From: Acidipila sp.
Lineage (GTDB): Bacteria; Acidobacteriota; Terriglobia; Acidiferrales; UBA7541
Length of the DNA: 64,000 bases
Direction of reading: 5' to 3'
Assembly: GCA_010365215.1 (NCBI GenBank)
Contig: JAAFGT010000013.1
Span: forward strand, 16,928 to 80,927
Below, one piece after another: positions 1 through 8,124 of this stretch (its first letter is position 1; each line of letters starts with the position of its first letter). The notes beneath the pieces were generated by a model. The model made no database searches. It was given only the letters and a program-made list of their open reading frames with translations, and was not told the DNA's origin. The translations under genes were made by a program, and so were the position numbers.

Positions 1-937
1 GCTTGCGGGCGAATACGGGAAGAATCGTGGAAACGATTCCCATGGCCGGCAGAATGGCGATGTAAACCTCGGGGTGCCCGAAGAACCAGAAGAAGTGCTG
101 CCAGAGCAGCGCTGAGCCGCCGGAATGAGGTTGCAAGCGGTCGCTGATAACCAGGCCCCCGGGAATAAAGAAGCTTGTGCCGGCGACGTGGTCGAGTATC
201 AGCAAAATGCAGGCGGGCAGCAAGACCGAGAAGGCGAGCAAGCCGATGACGGAAGTGACGAACCAGGCCCACGAGGCGATGGGCATGCGCGCCAGGGTCA
301 TGCCTTTGGTGCGCAGGTCCAGCGTGGTGGTAATGAAATTCATGGAGCCGAGCAGTTGCCCCACGCAAAAAATGGCGATGGCGAATATCCACAGCACCTG
401 CCCGAGCGCCAGGCCGGGACCGGCGTCGCCGCCCACGGCGCTAAGCGGCGCGTAGGCGGTCCATCCGGAGATGGGCGGGCCGTCGGAGACGAAGTAGGAA
501 GCCATTAGCACCATGAAAGCCACGAACGTCACCCAGAAGGACATCATGTTCATTTTGGGGAAGGCCATGTCTTCCGCGCCGATTTGAATGGGAAGGAAAA
601 AGTTTCCGAAACCCGCGAACGGAGCATTCGTCAAGACGAAGAAGACCATGATGGTGCCGTGCATGGTCATCAGCGAAAGATACAGCTCCGGAGTGATAAC
701 GCCGCCGGGAGCGCCACTGGTAGCTACTTTCGCCAGGCCGGGAATGGCCAGCGCCGGCCAGGCCAGATGGATGCGCATCAGCCAGGAGAGCACCATTCCA
801 GTGACTACGGCGACGAGCGCCAGGCCGTAATATTGCCGGCCGATTACCTTGTGGTCGAGGCTGAAGACGTATTTGCGAATGAAACCCTGGGGCGGAGCGT
901 GCTGGTGAACCGCAGGTTGGACGGATAAATCACTCAT
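1..937 (-). CDS. coxA: Cytochrome c oxidase subunit I (3' part outside window)
   Basis: Catalytic subunit of a haem-copper oxidase in the inner membrane, reducing O2 at a haem/CuB centre and pumping protons. The first 312 residues are visible and the rest runs off the window start. His93 in the segment MTMHGTIM is the expected low-spin haem ligand. The segment FFGHPEVY (His288, Glu290, Tyr292) carries the CuB histidine, the D-channel glutamate and the cross-linked tyrosine, which points to an A1-type enzyme. Several hydrophobic helices lie between. The ATG at 937 is chosen because it opens the conserved N-terminus and follows a GAGGA-like site. It lies 60 bases after coxB on the same strand and is the last visible gene of the operon that starts with the Cyc2-like protein. 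Confidence 0.95.
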   Translation of the reverse strand, partial: MSDLSVQPAVHQHAPPQGFIRKYVFSLDHKVIGRQYYGLALVAVVTGMVLSWLMRIHLAWPALAIPGLAKVATSGAPGGVITPELYLSLMTMHGTIMVFFVLTNAPFAGFGNFFLPIQIGAEDMAFPKMNMMSFWVTFVAFMVLMASYFVSDGPPISGWTAYAPLSAVGGDAGPGLALGQVLWIFAIAIFCVGQLLGSMNFITTTLDLRTKGMTLARMPIASWAWFVTSVIGLLAFSVLLPACILLILDHVAGTSFFIPGGLVISDRLQPHSGGSALLWQHFFWFFGHPEVYIAILPAMGIVSTILPVFARK

Positions 938-997
938 TTTCTGTCCTCAAAGGATCAGCCGAAGTTGCCGCGTCGCAGGCGCGGCCCGGCCGGATCC

Positions 998-1795
998 CTA
1001 CTGCGACTGGGTCTTCAACCACTGATCGAACTGATCTTGCGGTACCACCTCAAGAAACGCGCGCATGTTGTAGTGACCCAGCCCGCAGAGCTGGGTGCAG
1101 ACGATCTCAAACCTGCCGGTTTTTGTTGCGGTGAAGTGCAGGGGGATCAACATACCGGGGACAATATCCTGCTGAATGCGCAGCTCCGGGACGTAGAAGG
1201 AGTGCGTCACATCCTTGGAATGCATGGTTAATAGGATGGGCTTGTTAACCGGAATGGTCATGGTACCCACTACGATGTCATCGCGCGAGGCGATGTCGTT
1301 GGCGGGATCAAGGCCGTAGGGATTCTGGTTTCCCTCGTTGATTTTATCGGGATGCAGCGTGCCGAATTTGCCGTCGGGTCCGGCATAGCGGAAATAGAAA
1401 GCAAACTGCCCGGTCTGAAGATCAATCACCATGGAGTCGGGATCGGGCGGGGTCATATACACAGAGGCCCAAACCTTGGAGCCGACAAAAGTCATGGCGA
1501 GAACTTCGAGGCCCACCAGCACGACGGCGAAAATCACCATGGGGGTGGCGCCGCCGGGGAAGGTCTTGATCTTGCGCTGGCGGCTGGTGTCGCTCGACTG
1601 CCACACGAACAGGCTTAGAAGCAGTTGCGAGGAAACAAACAGGACGCCTGCAGCGATCATGGTTTCCATTATCTGGCGGTCAATCGATGCGCCGTGAGCG
1701 GAGATGATCTGCGGCAACCACCAGACGCGCATGATGAAAATACCCGTAGAGACCAGGGTGATGACGGTCACGACGGCAGCAAATAATTTGCCCAA
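998..1795 (-). CDS. coxB: Cytochrome c oxidase subunit II with CuA site
   Basis: Receives electrons from a periplasmic carrier at the binuclear CuA centre and passes them to subunit I. It has 265 residues with hydrophobic segments near 5-25 and 45-65 and again near 85-105, then the periplasmic cupredoxin domain. The CuA ligands are visible: His198, Cys233, Cys237, His241 and Met244, in the segment CTQLCGLGHYNM. Gln235 stands where most aa3 oxidases have Glu; Gln is also known at this place in ba3-type subunit II. The start is a TTG at 1795, preferred because GGGGAG lies six bases upstream. The gene sits between the cupredoxin-like gene and coxA. Confidence 0.94.
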   Translation of the reverse strand: MGKLFAAVVTVITLVSTGIFIMRVWWLPQIISAHGASIDRQIMETMIAAGVLFVSSQLLLSLFVWQSSDTSRQRKIKTFPGGATPMVIFAVVLVGLEVLAMTFVGSKVWASVYMTPPDPDSMVIDLQTGQFAFYFRYAGPDGKFGTLHPDKINEGNQNPYGLDPANDIASRDDIVVGTMTIPVNKPILLTMHSKDVTHSFYVPELRIQQDIVPGMLIPLHFTATKTGRFEIVCTQLCGLGHYNMRAFLEVVPQDQFDQWLKTQSQ

Positions 1796-1925
1796 GGTGG
1801 TTCTCCCCTAGATTCCACCGCGAGAAATCCGCGTGCCCCACATAAGCTTAAAGACGCGGGAGTGGAACGACCCGTTGCCGAAGCCCGTCGCGAAAGTTCA
1901 GTTGCGTCACTTCAGTCGCGTCACG

Positions 1926-2651
1926 TCAGTAAGGAACCGCCTTAAACACGAAATTGGTTCCTTTGGCGTCGGCGCCTGCCACGGTGACGTCCTGGCTTTG
2001 CGTACCGAACTGCTCGTGCCACGCAGTAACCGTGTACTTGCCCGGAGGCAGGTCCTTGATGCTGAACTCTCCATCGTCGTCGCTCACCGCATAGTGAGAG
2101 GTATTTAAGACGATGAAATAGCCGTGCATCCAGGGATGCACGTTGCACTTTACCGGGATGAACTCGGCTTTGGGATACTGCGCGTTCAGCGGTGGCGTGC
2201 CCGGCGGCTGGGACTTATTCCATTCCGGATTCACTTTGGCCAGCGGGTGAATGTTGTGCGACGTGGGATCGTCGTTGATTATCTGGAATGCCTGGCCCAC
2301 CTGCATAGCCAGCACATGGGGAATGTACTGGCATCCCTTCTGGTCAAACTTCAGCGCCTTCGTAGGAGCCGTAGAACCCTGATCACCCGACGAAATGTAA
2401 ATCACCGCGTACTGGATACTGTTGTTCTTTCCGGTGACCACGTTTTCGGTAGTCACTGGAGTGGGGTGCTGCTTTACGCAGGATGGCTCCTTGGACATGT
2501 CGATCGCTTTCATCTTGGGCGGCGTGCCGGTATAGGTGATCTTGCCGCTGATGGAGCCGGAAGCGGGGCGCGGAGGCTGGCCGGCCAAAGCCACCAGCGA
2601 AGCGCCGGCAACCAGAGTCAGCGCAGTCATCGAAATATATTTAGTTCGCAT
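1926..2651 (-). CDS. Secreted cupredoxin-like protein with carboxypeptidase-regulatory-like C-terminus
   Basis: This 241-residue protein has an N-terminal signal peptide (about residues 1-24). A plastocyanin-like region follows with candidate type-1 copper ligands: His132 and His135 (SHNIHPL), Cys169, His172 and Met175 (KCNVHPWMHGYF). Residues about 185-241 form a beta-rich carboxypeptidase-regulatory-like domain (DDDGEFSIKDLPPGKY). It is probably a periplasmic or cell-surface electron carrier or copper protein. Its place between a di-haem cytochrome c and coxB suggests it could feed CuA, but this is inference. The ATG at 2651 has AAGGAG seven bases upstream. Similar proteins are often labelled only as carboxypeptidase-regulatory-like, so the copper role is unproven. 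Confidence 0.8.
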   Translation of the reverse strand: MRTKYISMTALTLVAGASLVALAGQPPRPASGSISGKITYTGTPPKMKAIDMSKEPSCVKQHPTPVTTENVVTGKNNSIQYAVIYISSGDQGSTAPTKALKFDQKGCQYIPHVLAMQVGQAFQIINDDPTSHNIHPLAKVNPEWNKSQPPGTPPLNAQYPKAEFIPVKCNVHPWMHGYFIVLNTSHYAVSDDDGEFSIKDLPPGKYTVTAWHEQFGTQSQDVTVAGADAKGTNFVFKAVPY

Positions 2652-2696
2652 CGTAAGACTCCTTATATAGGAAAAGGTGTAGGAAAAAGGTGGAAA

Positions 2697-3551
2697 TCAC
2701 TGCCCCACTCCGGGCGCCTGTTCGGGCCCGATCGGCTTGAGCTCGTTTCCGTGCGTCGTCACCCAGGCTTTCCATACGGTTGCCTCAGGCGTAACCAAAG
2801 GCTGGAGGGTTCGCAAGAAGTGCACCAGATCCCAGGCGTCGGCGGGCTTAATCACATCGGCAAACGACGGCATCGGTGTGCCGTCAAGGCCGGTCATGAA
2901 AATACGGTAGAGTTCGCGGTTGGTGTTGCCACACTTGAAGCGCGTGCCGGTAGAAAAATTGTAGGGCGGAATCGGCCGGTCTTTGCTGTCGGTAAGCGTC
3001 GCGGCGGAAGGACCATCTCCATGACCTTCGGGCCCATGGCACTTCCAGCATTCCATCTTCTGAAAAAGTTCCCGGCCGTGCAGAACGCTTTCAATGGTGA
3101 CCGGGCTTTCCGCGGGAATCTCCACGGGCGCGCCGGCCTTGTCGGACTTCCACTTGGGAGAAAAGGTCTTAATATAGGCGACCAGGTTCACACGGTCGAC
3201 GACAGTTAGAGGCATCCACGGCGGCATGTTGGTGGTGTCGAAGCCGCGAGTTACCGCGTCGTAGAGATCCTGATCAGTGGGCAAGGTTCCCGTGGGCGTG
3301 GAGCGGCACTTGAATACCGCGGCGGTGAAGTCGCGCGGCTTGGGATCGATCCACGGCGCGTTTTCGCCGTTGCCGTCGCCTGCCGGGCCGTGACACCCGA
3401 TGCAATACCGGCGGTAATTGATCTTGCCTGCTTTGGCGTTGCCGGAATACTTGCCGACGTGCGATTCCTGCGCCGATGCAGCGCCGGCGCAGAGCAATAC
3501 CGCTGCGGCCAATCCCACGCCTGCCCAGCGGTTCCATCTTGTTCCCCTCAT
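2697..3551 (-). CDS. Di-haem c-type cytochrome, periplasmic
   Basis: This 284-residue exported protein has two class I cytochrome c domains. The haem motifs are CIGCH (residues 50-54) and CWKCH (168-172). Likely axial methionines are Met109 (NMPPW) and Met227 (GTPMPSF). A signal peptide with an ASA cleavage context covers about residues 1-27. I chose the ATG at 3551 because AGGAGGG lies just upstream and the signal peptide starts there; an upstream in-frame start at 3608 would overlap the preceding gene. It probably shuttles electrons across the periplasm between the outer-membrane cytochrome encoded 46 bases upstream and the oxidase. In A. ferrooxidans the corresponding position is occupied by the di-haem Cyc1. 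Confidence 0.9.
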   Translation of the reverse strand: MRGTRWNRWAGVGLAAAVLLCAGAASAQESHVGKYSGNAKAGKINYRRYCIGCHGPAGDGNGENAPWIDPKPRDFTAAVFKCRSTPTGTLPTDQDLYDAVTRGFDTTNMPPWMPLTVVDRVNLVAYIKTFSPKWKSDKAGAPVEIPAESPVTIESVLHGRELFQKMECWKCHGPEGHGDGPSAATLTDSKDRPIPPYNFSTGTRFKCGNTNRELYRIFMTGLDGTPMPSFADVIKPADAWDLVHFLRTLQPLVTPEATVWKAWVTTHGNELKPIGPEQAPGVGQ

Positions 3552-3597
3552 GATCCCTCCTGGATGTCGCAGGGAGTAGGAGATGCGTGACGCGAAT

Positions 3598-5010
3598 TTA
3601 GAAATCAAAATCGAAGCCCATGAGAAGACTGCTGTTCCCCTGGTCGAGATTGTTCACCAGCGAAGTCTTGCGCGAGCGCACATAGGAATATTCCTGGTGC
3701 CAGGCCAGACCGGCGCGGCTGAACATGATGGGATACCAGCGGTAGCCCACGGAGAAGGCATCGATGTCGCCGAAATCGGAGGGAACCGTGGTGGTGGTGC
3801 CCGGAAGAACGGTAAAGGCCTGCCGGGACACGCGAATCGCCTCGTAGCGGTTCACCAAAACGAACTGCGGGTTGACGGTAAAGTGAGTTTCGATAAAGCC
3901 GCCGTTCCATGTAGGCGAACGCGAACCCAGTGGCAACGGGGTGTTGGCCGGAGTATTCGTGGCCAGGAAAGCGTTATCCAGCCCGTGCATATACAGCGTG
4001 CTGAAATCGAATTTGCCGAGATACCAGATGCCGTAAGCTCCCACGCGATAGAAAGACCGGTCGCCCCGTCCAGTGCCGGGAATCGCCGCGCCCCCGTCGG
4101 TCAGGAAATAAGTGGGCGAACGGCCTACGTAGGCAAATGCGCCAACCCGCTGGAGGCCCAGCCTTCCAGCCTCGAACGCCTGGCTGCCGTTTAGATAGAG
4201 GTCGTAACTCTGGTTCGTAGGAAGTCCGACGTTGCCGCTGTTACTGCTGAGCACGGACACTGCGTAACGCGTGTAGCTGTTCTTGGAATGGCCCATCAGC
4301 TCGACGCCCAGTTGATTGTCACCGATGCCGCCGAACTGGTTCAAGCTGCTTAATCCCGGGCCACCCACCGGAGTGAAATGGTAGAGCTGGAAGAAGCCGC
4401 CGTTGGCGGTCAGAAAGAGGAAGCGCTTTTCGGAGATGGGAGTATCGAGTTCGTGCTTGCCGAACTTCAAGTTCAGCCAGGATGAGCCGAAGAGATTATC
4501 GAAGCGCACCCAAGCAGATTCAAAATGAAAGGCCCCGGTCGAGTCCGCGGATGGCAGTACCTGAAAGGAGATGTTTTTATACAGGGTGCCCGCGGTCCAG
4601 ATGTCGATGCCGGAGAGGTCGAAGCCGGAGGTGGTAATGTTCTGTTCGATGGAAGTGCCGAGCGGGCCATCGACCTGTTGGCGCTGGTTGTGCTCCAAAT
4701 GCCACTGAGGCGTCATTCTGATGGTGATGGGAAAGTAGGCGTTGTTCTGGAAGATCGGTGAATCGCGGTCGTTCTCGAGCTGGTAGCCATTGTCTTTGAA
4801 TACCTGGCCGAAGTTATTCAGCTTGGGCCAAGCCTCGTGGCAAGCCGAGCACGGCAACCCGTACTTGCGCGCGAAGGCGGGAATGGCTTGAGCCGGCTGG
4901 CTGGTGATGGCCAGCAGGGCGATAGCGATCAGACCCCAAGCGATGCCATTGCGGTTTAGAACCAGGAGTCCAATTGGCGTTCCCGGCGATCTCAACGTGG
5001 AGAAGTGCAT
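3598..5010 (-). CDS. Cyc2-like outer-membrane cytochrome c-porin fusion
   Basis: The 470-residue protein has a signal peptide (about 1-42), then one haem motif CSACH at residues 54-58, then about 390 residues of alternating beta-strand sequence ending in Phe, as expected for an outer-membrane barrel. The segment from Ile43 to Tyr76 (key features: PAFARKYG, then CSACH, then P-L-FG-FK-GY) follows the signature of Cyc2 iron-oxidising cytochromes. In that family the small haem domain is thought to plug a porin and pass electrons from outside the cell to periplasmic carriers. It is the first gene of an operon with a di-haem cytochrome, a cupredoxin-like protein and cox genes. The start at 5010 has GGAGG eight bases upstream. 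The substrate (Fe(II) or other) cannot be told from sequence. Confidence 0.82.
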   Translation of the reverse strand: MHFSTLRSPGTPIGLLVLNRNGIAWGLIAIALLAITSQPAQAIPAFARKYGLPCSACHEAWPKLNNFGQVFKDNGYQLENDRDSPIFQNNAYFPITIRMTPQWHLEHNQRQQVDGPLGTSIEQNITTSGFDLSGIDIWTAGTLYKNISFQVLPSADSTGAFHFESAWVRFDNLFGSSWLNLKFGKHELDTPISEKRFLFLTANGGFFQLYHFTPVGGPGLSSLNQFGGIGDNQLGVELMGHSKNSYTRYAVSVLSSNSGNVGLPTNQSYDLYLNGSQAFEAGRLGLQRVGAFAYVGRSPTYFLTDGGAAIPGTGRGDRSFYRVGAYGIWYLGKFDFSTLYMHGLDNAFLATNTPANTPLPLGSRSPTWNGGFIETHFTVNPQFVLVNRYEAIRVSRQAFTVLPGTTTTVPSDFGDIDAFSVGYRWYPIMFSRAGLAWHQEYSYVRSRKTSLVNNLDQGNSSLLMGFDFDF

Positions 5011-5127
5011 CGGCCATGCCTCCGCTCGTAAAAAATAAGCCCTTACCTCTGCCCGGCTAATCCAGAATCCCGCCCCCGGCTCACATCATCGCTTCATAAA
5101 GTGGTCCAGACACCGTATCGCTTGGAT

Positions 5128-5157
5128 GTGTTAGCACCGCAAACAAACCGGTGTCAA
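5128..5157 (-). promoter_or_regulatory. Candidate sigma-70-type promoter of the cytochrome operon
   Basis: On the minus strand a perfect TTGACA (5157-5152) is followed after 18 bases by TAACAC (5133-5128) with an upstream TG (extended -10, TGCTAACAC). It lies about 118 bases before the Cyc2-like start codon, leaving a long leader. The -10 is weak, so this is a suggestion. Confidence 0.4.
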
Positions 5158-5581
5158 GAAAAAATGACAATAATATTACAATTCGCAGTGCAGGCACTCT
5201 CGTAATCGTAGAGGCAAGGCGGCCTCGAGAGCCGCAATTGTTCCCTGCCGGAGCCAAGGTTTGGCCGCCGGAGCCAAAGCGATGATTGATCGCGCCTGCT
5301 TGCTGGCGCGGCAGGCCCTATCGCCAGGACTCGAAGTCTGCGCCGAGTTCCTTAAAGCCACCGGGCCAGAACGCCAGGAAGTTTTGCAATCGAGCATTTC
5401 CTATTCGCGAACCGATCTTCTGGAGGTGCGCTGGACTGGTGCTTTTGTGCACGGCAGCACAGAAGGAGCAGCGGCAACAATTCCCGGCAAATAGCTACCG
5501 GCGGCTCTTTAAAGCTGTCTGATCCGACTCACTCCGGCTTACTCATTTGGTCGTTTCATCCACGTGCGATTCCGGCTGTCA
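5158..5581. other. Intergenic stretch without a convincing gene
   Basis: This region separates the cytochrome operon from the DedA gene. It holds an AT-rich patch near 5160-5185 and an 11-base direct repeat GCCGGAGCCAA at 5247 and 5267 (20-base period). Short open frames exist on both strands, but none has a ribosome site, a recognisable domain or a start that fits. Confidence 0.5.
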
Positions 5582-6211
5582 CTAAGCCGGGGTATTGCGT
5601 CGATTCGCATCAATGGCAAAGTAGATTGCGGCAGCGAGCGCGATAGCACAGAGGACGGAGAGACTGAAGGCAAGTCCGTGTTGAGAGAGGAAGGAAAGTA
5701 TGGTCCGTCCGAAATGGGCGGCCAGGAAAGCCAGCGCGGTGTAGCGGAAGATTCGCCCCAGGGAGAGCGCGACGAGAAATTTATTCAGCGGGTACTGCAT
5801 GGCGCCTGCCGCGAGCACGAACGGGACCATGGGCATGGGCGGCGGCAGCAGGGCCGGAATTGCGATGGCGCCGAATCCCCAGCGCTCGAAAACTTTGCAA
5901 AATGTTTCCACCCGCCTGGCCGGGAATCTGTGTGCCAAAGTTTCTTTCCCTCCTTTACGGGCCAGGCGATAGGTGACAAAACCTCCGAGCACCGAGCCTA
6001 CCGTGGCCATGACGGCGTAATAGAGCCAAAATTCTTTTTTGCTCGCGGCCAGAACGATCAGCAGGACATCCATACTTCCCGGAAGCGGAATGACGGAGCT
6101 ATCCAGCAATCCTAGAGGAATGAATCCTATGGCCCCAAGGTGAAAGATCCAGCTTCTGAAGCTTCGCGCTACAGCAGGAGCTAAAAGCGCGAGGATATGG
6201 TGATCGTACAT
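5582..6211 (-). CDS. DedA / SNARE-associated (VTT) family membrane protein
   Basis: A polytopic inner-membrane protein of about 209 residues. The VTT-domain features are visible: an early helix with GLLDSSVIPLPGS, then GSVLGGFVTYRLARKGG, then the proline-rich PALLPPPMPMVPFVLAAG and the amphipathic GRIFRY region. DedA proteins are linked to lipid flippase activity, envelope integrity and proton-motive-force homeostasis. The ATG at 6211 starts the family-like part, while an in-frame start at 6265 would add an unusual Cys-containing leader. A paralogue lies at 22934-23572, sharing the PPPMP and GRxFRY elements. The gene is isolated, with no clear operon partner. Confidence 0.85.
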   Translation of the reverse strand: MYDHHILALLAPAVARSFRSWIFHLGAIGFIPLGLLDSSVIPLPGSMDVLLIVLAASKKEFWLYYAVMATVGSVLGGFVTYRLARKGGKETLAHRFPARRVETFCKVFERWGFGAIAIPALLPPPMPMVPFVLAAGAMQYPLNKFLVALSLGRIFRYTALAFLAAHFGRTILSFLSQHGLAFSLSVLCAIALAAAIYFAIDANRRNTPA

Positions 6212-6473
6212 ACTTGTCTGGGCGCAGCGAGTATTCTGGCATGCGGTCTGACCGGCTTGCTGCAATCATTTGAGAAAAACTCAGTCGCCGTCCCGCTCCT
6301 TTCGACGTTGCCCCCGAGCCCAAGAAATTGCGACGGCCGCGCCGGGAGCCGGCGTAATCGCGGCAAAGTCAGAAAATGGTGACGGTGAACATCCGGCATG
6401 AAAGCGCGGTGGCGAGCGTTTCGAGGTGGAAAGAACATAGCACGGGAGGACTGAGCGATAGCCCAACGCGGAC

Positions 6474-6872
6474 CTACTGTTGAGGAGGATGTTTTCCGTT
6501 CGGAGCGATCTGAGGTGAAAGAAGCGCCTCGATGATTCCCACCATGGGGAAGACGTCTGTTTTCGAAACCACCGAGCGAATGCCGACTTCGCGCGCGTGG
6601 CGCTCCAGATCCGGGCTGGCGTGTTGCGTGAACATCACCAGCGGCACGTCTGGCGCAATCGCCGTCATGCGGCGCGCGGTTTCGATGCCGTTGATTCCGG
6701 GCATCTGAAAATCGACGATCACGACATCGGGCTTAAGTTCTTTAAACATTTCGATGGCGGTCAAGCCGTCGGCGGCCTCGCCGCAGATTTCCCATGTAGG
6801 GTTGGCTCGTAAGACGGCGCGTAGTCCGTTGCGGACGAGCTCGCTATCGTCCACGATCAGGATGCGGGTCAT
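6474..6872 (-). CDS. Single-domain response regulator (receiver only)
   Basis: A 132-residue CheY-like receiver with no output domain. The acidic pocket (Asp8, Asp9), phospho-acceptor Asp54 (VIVDFQMPG), the Thr of MFT and the conserved Lys of SVVSKTD are all present, so it should be phosphorylatable. It lies 82 bases after a receiver-histidine kinase gene and downstream of the poly-HAMP hybrid kinase on the same strand. It probably works as a phosphate shuttle, sink or protein-binding output in the same relay. No DNA-binding domain is encoded here. Confidence 0.9.
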   Translation of the reverse strand: MTRILIVDDSELVRNGLRAVLRANPTWEICGEAADGLTAIEMFKELKPDVVIVDFQMPGINGIETARRMTAIAPDVPLVMFTQHASPDLERHAREVGIRSVVSKTDVFPMVGIIEALLSPQIAPNGKHPPQQ

Positions 6873-6954
6873 TCGAAATCCTCCGCGGCTGCGCCAGGTT
6901 GTGCTGGCAGGAGCCGGTGTATTGCGAATTGCACTCCAAGTTCCACAACGGGCA

Positions 6955-8049
6955 TTATCCGCCTTTGCCTGCGCCGTTGAGCGGAAGCGACGCGATTACC
7001 GTAGTGCCCTTATTGCTCGATCGAACTTCGAACGTTCCACCCAGCTCGCGCACGCGCTCGCGCATTCCGCTGAGGCCGACGCCCTGGCTTTTTCCGAGCG
7101 ACATCGAGAGGCGATTCTCCAAAGGAATCCCTTTGCCCTCGTCGCAGACTTCAACGGTGAGCAGGTTCCGGTCGGAAGGGTGAATGGTGATTTTGGCTTT
7201 CTCACTTCCGGAATGCCGGTACACATTCGTCAGGCATTCCTGCACAATTCTAAAAATCGAAATCTCCACATTCGGCGGCAGCCGGCCGAGCTCGGGAGAC
7301 AGGTCCACTTCGACTTGCACTTTGCTGCGGTCGGAAAAGCCATCGGCAAACATTTTGATGGCGGGCATAAGCCCGATTTCGTCAAGCAGAGGCGGATGGA
7401 GCAGATGGGAAATGGTGCGAATCTCCTTGGAAAGCTGCTCCACCAGCCCGGAATTCTGACGAAGTGCATTGGCCGCTTCGGGAGAAATCTTGTCAGCCTC
7501 GCGAATCGCCAAACCGTTATTCATGGAGAGCGCGGCCACGTACTGCCCCACGCTATCGTGCAGGTCGCGGGCGATGCGGCGGCGCTCTTCGTCCTGCGCG
7601 GCGATCAGCCGGGCGGAGAGAGCGTGCAGCTCCTGGTTGAGCGATTCCAACTGGCGAGTCTTGCGATGCAAATCGGCGAACAGGCTCACTTTGGCGCGAA
7701 GCAGCTCAGGAATGATCGGCACGGATATGTAATCGACGGCGCCGCGCTGGTATCCCTTCAGGCGGTCCAGATCCGAGAGGTATACGGCGGAGATAAAGAT
7801 AATGGCGGTCTTCTGAAAGCGCGGATGCTGGCGCATCATATCCGCCAGCTCAAAACCGTCGATCTCGGGCATGCTGACGTCCATCAGTACGACTGCAATA
7901 TCCGTCTTTAGAAGAAAGTCGAGGGCTTCCCTTCCGGTATGAGCCTGGATCAGGTTTTCACCCAGCTCTTCCAGGATGGTTTCGTAGGTGAGCAGCTTGC
8001 CAGGCTGATCATCGACCATCAGGATGTTGACCTTGTGCCGCTCCGTCAT
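6955..8049 (-). CDS. Receiver-histidine kinase (REC-HisKA_3-HATPase)
   Basis: A 364-residue cytosolic protein with an N-terminal receiver (about 8-125, Asp57 acceptor in VVLMDVSMPEIDG), a short coiled coil (about 128-155), a NarL/DegS-type dimerisation domain with His164 in ARDLHDSVGQ, and a HATPase (DEGKGIPL, GVGLSGMRERV) near the C-terminus. There is no membrane segment or sensor domain, so input probably comes by phosphotransfer or protein contact. The receiver lacks the usual switch lysine: GAVDYISVP stands where KP is expected. It lies 75 bases after the poly-HAMP kinase and before a single-domain receiver, forming a likely three-gene unit. Confidence 0.93.
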   Translation of the reverse strand: MTERHKVNILMVDDQPGKLLTYETILEELGENLIQAHTGREALDFLLKTDIAVVLMDVSMPEIDGFELADMMRQHPRFQKTAIIFISAVYLSDLDRLKGYQRGAVDYISVPIIPELLRAKVSLFADLHRKTRQLESLNQELHALSARLIAAQDEERRRIARDLHDSVGQYVAALSMNNGLAIREADKISPEAANALRQNSGLVEQLSKEIRTISHLLHPPLLDEIGLMPAIKMFADGFSDRSKVQVEVDLSPELGRLPPNVEISIFRIVQECLTNVYRHSGSEKAKITIHPSDRNLLTVEVCDEGKGIPLENRLSMSLGKSQGVGLSGMRERVRELGGTFEVRSSNKGTTVIASLPLNGAGKGG

Positions 8050-8124
8050 GTATCTCCGATGGCCTCGGCCGATTCCTCGCTGCGCGTTACGACGGAATTG
8101 CCGGCACCAAAATTTGAGTATACC

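Noticed and set aside
5261-5494. 77-codon open frame between the cytochrome operon and DedA
   Set aside because: No ribosome site, no domain and odd composition.
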